DNA from: Bradyrhizobium erythrophlei
GTDB lineage: Bacteria > Pseudomonadota > Alphaproteobacteria > Rhizobiales > Xanthobacteraceae
Reading direction: 5' to 3'
Length of the DNA stretch: 64,000 nt
Assembly (NCBI GenBank): GCA_900129675.1
Contig: FSRD01000001.1
Span: 7,491,501 to 7,555,500 of the forward strand
This document shows, in pieces, positions 62,336 to 64,000 of this stretch. How positions within the stretch are numbered: position 1 is the first letter of the stretch; each line of letters begins with the position of its first letter. The position numbers were made by a program, and so were the translations under genes. Below the pieces are notes generated by a model. That model was not told where the DNA came from. It worked only from the letters and a program-made list of their open reading frames with translations, and did no database searches.

Positions 62336-62724
62336 ACTCCTCGGTTGCAGAAGACGAGAAGCATGTGCTGCCGGTTACATGCCGCCGCCAATACCCCGGT
62401 GTCGCAACTGGCCGTACTCTTCGCTCAACTCGCCCAGCTGTTTCAGCCTTCCCCGATATGGCAGTCGGATCGGCCTACACATCTTCCTTTTCGAGGCTTG
62501 CTCGACGTTCACTCGCGTTGCGGCCTGCACACTCGCGCTGTCACCAATTCGTGACACGCTAATCGAAGGCTTCAGCCACTTCGTTACCTCCATGACTGCT
62601 CCGATTGCTTCCGGCTGGAGCGGTTGCCGGGTGGGGCTTGCACCCACTGGAAAGCGCCGCCTTTGCACGGCGCACGCCAATTTCGGAAGTCCGCCAAATG
62701 TCATTTCTTGATCCTCGTAGAGCA

Positions 62725-62751
62725 CCAAAGAAAGACCGCCTCGCGGCGGTC
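62725..62751 (-). terminator. Rho-independent terminator after the coiled-coil gene
   Basis: GACCGCC-TCGC-GGCGGTC at 62734-62751. On the minus strand it is followed by a T-rich tract (complement of CAAAGAAA). It lies 26 bases past the stop of the gene at 62777. Confidence 0.65.
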
Positions 62752-62776
62752 TCTCCGGGTCCAACCAGAGCTTTGA

Positions 62777-63376
62777 TCAAGCAGCTCGCTTGAACGCTTC
62801 CCGTGCCGCCTCATTGGCGCGATCGAAGGCAGCGCGCGTTTCCGTCAAAGCTGCCATAAGTGCGGACCATGACTGGGTCCCCGCCTGGTTCAACTTCTCG
62901 AGTTTTTTCTCCGCCTCGACTGCATCGGCGGTCATACGCTTCACGGCGGCGTCGATATCGCCCCGACGCTCAGAAGCGAATTTTTTGGCATCGCTGCCAA
63001 GTTTGTCGGCCGCTTCGCGCCACGCTTTCAATTGGGCATTGGCTTGAAGCTTGAACGTCGCCTGCTGGTGCTCGATTTGCTTGCCGAAGCCTTCGACATA
63101 TTTCTTGACCTCGGCCTCGAACAAGCGCCAGTCAGCATCTAGTTTTGCTTTTGCCTGGATCCAGGCGGCCTCGTTAGCTTCCGACTGCTTCTTCATGGTG
63201 TCGCGAAAGTCATCACGCTGCTTACGCAGGTCAGCAAGAGCCTTTTTAGCCTTGTCCCGGACATCGGCCTGCACCTCGGCAGCCTTGCCCTCAAGCGATG
63301 TCACCGTTGCGTCCATTTCGTCGAGACGCTCCTTGGCCCAATTTGTAAAGAAGTGGATATTGCTTTGCGTAACCAT
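62777..63376 (-). CDS. Coiled-coil hypothetical protein
   Basis: A 199-residue protein; the start at 63376 (MVTQSNIHFFTNWAKERLDE) follows GGAGACGAG, and the longer frame is non-coding in look. Nearly the whole length is charged amphipathic helix rich in Lys, Ala, Glu (VQADVRDKAKKALADLRKQR, DIDAAVKRMTADAVEAEKKL), giving a long coiled coil with no membrane segment. Resembles apolipoprotein-like or phasin-like helical proteins in composition only. It has its own terminator, so it is a single-gene unit. Confidence 0.65.
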   Translation of the reverse strand: MVTQSNIHFFTNWAKERLDEMDATVTSLEGKAAEVQADVRDKAKKALADLRKQRDDFRDTMKKQSEANEAAWIQAKAKLDADWRLFEAEVKKYVEGFGKQIEHQQATFKLQANAQLKAWREAADKLGSDAKKFASERRGDIDAAVKRMTADAVEAEKKLEKLNQAGTQSWSALMAALTETRAAFDRANEAAREAFKRAA

Positions 63377-63611
63377 TTGCTCGTCTCCATGAATGTCGAA
63401 TGGTGCCGCCCCATGTTGCCGGTTAACACGCCGCGCCAAGCTATTTTTGATGTGAGTCAATATCAAACCTAAGAGTGGTCCGCGGTCTGACCGGACTTCA
63501 CCCAAGAAGTTGCGAGTTCCGAAATGAGTCAAACGCTACCCGTGGCTCGCCGCCGAACCGGACGCGAAGTCCGCAGTAGCCTGAAAGCTGACCTGATTCC
63601 AATGCCCTATC

Positions 63612-63836
63612 CTACGCGAACAGTTCCGCGCCAGCTTGGGTGAACCGCACGAAGGTCCCGCTTTCATGACGCCAGAGCCAGCCGCTGGCGATGGCGAGAT
63701 CGAGGCCGGCCTTGTACTCGGAGGAAGGGCAGGTTGATCTGCCGTCTTGAACCGGCTCGACCGTGCTCGTGATCTCCAGGAGCCGGCGTGCGGCCTTCTC
63801 GGGATCGGCGAATGGTCGGTCGTTAGCGTATTTCAT
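63612..63836 (-). CDS. Small conserved hypothetical protein
   Basis: A 74-residue protein that begins MKYANDRPFADPEKAARRLL and ends EYKAGLDLAIASGWLWRHES then GTFVRFTQAGAELFA. The end resembles a winged-helix fold. The family is very common in bradyrhizobia; relatives are slightly longer in the middle, so a small internal loss is possible. Coupled to the upstream gene by ATGA. Confidence 0.65.
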   Translation of the reverse strand: MKYANDRPFADPEKAARRLLEITSTVEPVQDGRSTCPSSEYKAGLDLAIASGWLWRHESGTFVRFTQAGAELFA

Positions 63837-64000
63837 CGGCGAGGATCATTCCAGTCCTTGGAGAATGGCACGGCGTGGCCCTGCCTGTCGTGCCAGTTGG
63901 GCACGATATTCACCGCACCGGGCGCGCCGCATTCGACACAGATCAGGTTGCGGCCGACCCGCGACCACGGCTGATCCTGGGGCAGGGTGTCCAACCAAAC
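63833..64000 (-). CDS. Small zinc-ribbon-like protein, 5' end outside the window
   Basis: The last 55 residues of a gene entering from the right: LPQDQPWSRVGRNLICVECG, then APGAVNIVPNWHDRQ, ending DWNDPRR. CVEC could be half of a zinc site. Its TGA overlaps the next ATG (ATGA), so both are one operon. Confidence 0.55.
   Translation of the reverse strand, partial: VWLDTLPQDQPWSRVGRNLICVECGAPGAVNIVPNWHDRQGHAVPFSKDWNDPRR

Larger units (their letters stand above)
61856..62776. other. Gene-poor stretch: dispersed repeat and integrase remnant
   Basis: Upstream of the broken kinase gene. 61856-62060 may hold its promoter. 62066-62140 is the dispersed repeat. 62180-62335 is an integrase remnant on the minus strand. 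62340-62720 has only antisense-looking frames. Confidence 0.45.

Overview
The window looks like chromosome from a Bradyrhizobium-type alphaproteobacterium (Nitrobacteraceae/Bradyrhizobiaceae). The grounds are the GC-rich coding style, many small conserved hypotheticals of the kind common in that group, short dispersed intergenic repeats, IS91/IS110/IS630 insertion sequences, and a mixture of intact metabolic operons with heavily decayed accessory DNA. The assignment is by pattern recognition, not by alignment.

1-10.9 kb: two divergent operons. On the minus strand is an NMT1-type ABC importer (ATPase, two permeases, periplasmic binding protein). On the plus strand is a tightly overlapping six-gene catabolic operon: molybdo-flavo-iron-sulfur hydroxylase (M, S and L subunits), a ring-opening amidohydrolase of the cyanuric acid hydrolase/barbiturase family, a FAD aromatic monooxygenase and a VOC-fold protein. 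A near-consensus sigma70-type promoter lies between them. Together they read as uptake, hydroxylation and hydrolytic ring opening of an N-heterocycle (pyrimidine, barbiturate or related), with the substrate unproven.

11-26 kb: two tiny membrane proteins, then a 13.9-kb integrated element bounded by a 15-bp direct repeat, one copy of which is the 3' end of tRNA-Ser(UGA). It carries an integrase, a divergent repressor-like module with tandem 24-bp repeats, a helix-turn-helix activator/excisionase-like gene, a RepA/DnaB-like helicase, an iteron-like GTAAG/CTTAC cluster, a string of overlapping small genes including three mutually related ones, and late phage-type genes (fibre-like, 798-aa ejection/virion-like). 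No terminase, portal or capsid gene was recognised, so it is a satellite-like or remnant prophage.

26-47.6 kb: accessory and decaying DNA. It holds a second integrase, an IS630, ParB-like genes, DUF1330 and other small exported proteins, an IS110, an IS91 whose transposase is split by a 2.6-kb serine-recombinase element, an IHF-alpha gene and many frameshifted remnants.

47.6-56 kb: a respiratory/formate cluster with a 5'-truncated FdhF/YdeP-type molybdoenzyme, intact cyanide-insensitive bd oxidase (cydAB/cioAB), intact fdhD, a scrambled moaA containing an inverted internal segment, and an adenylate cyclase-TPR regulator. 56-62 kb: a very large Ser/Thr kinase-AAA-TPR-GAF-PAS-histidine kinase gene broken by at least two lesions. 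62-64 kb: an integrase remnant, a coiled-coil protein and two small hypotheticals, the last running off the window.
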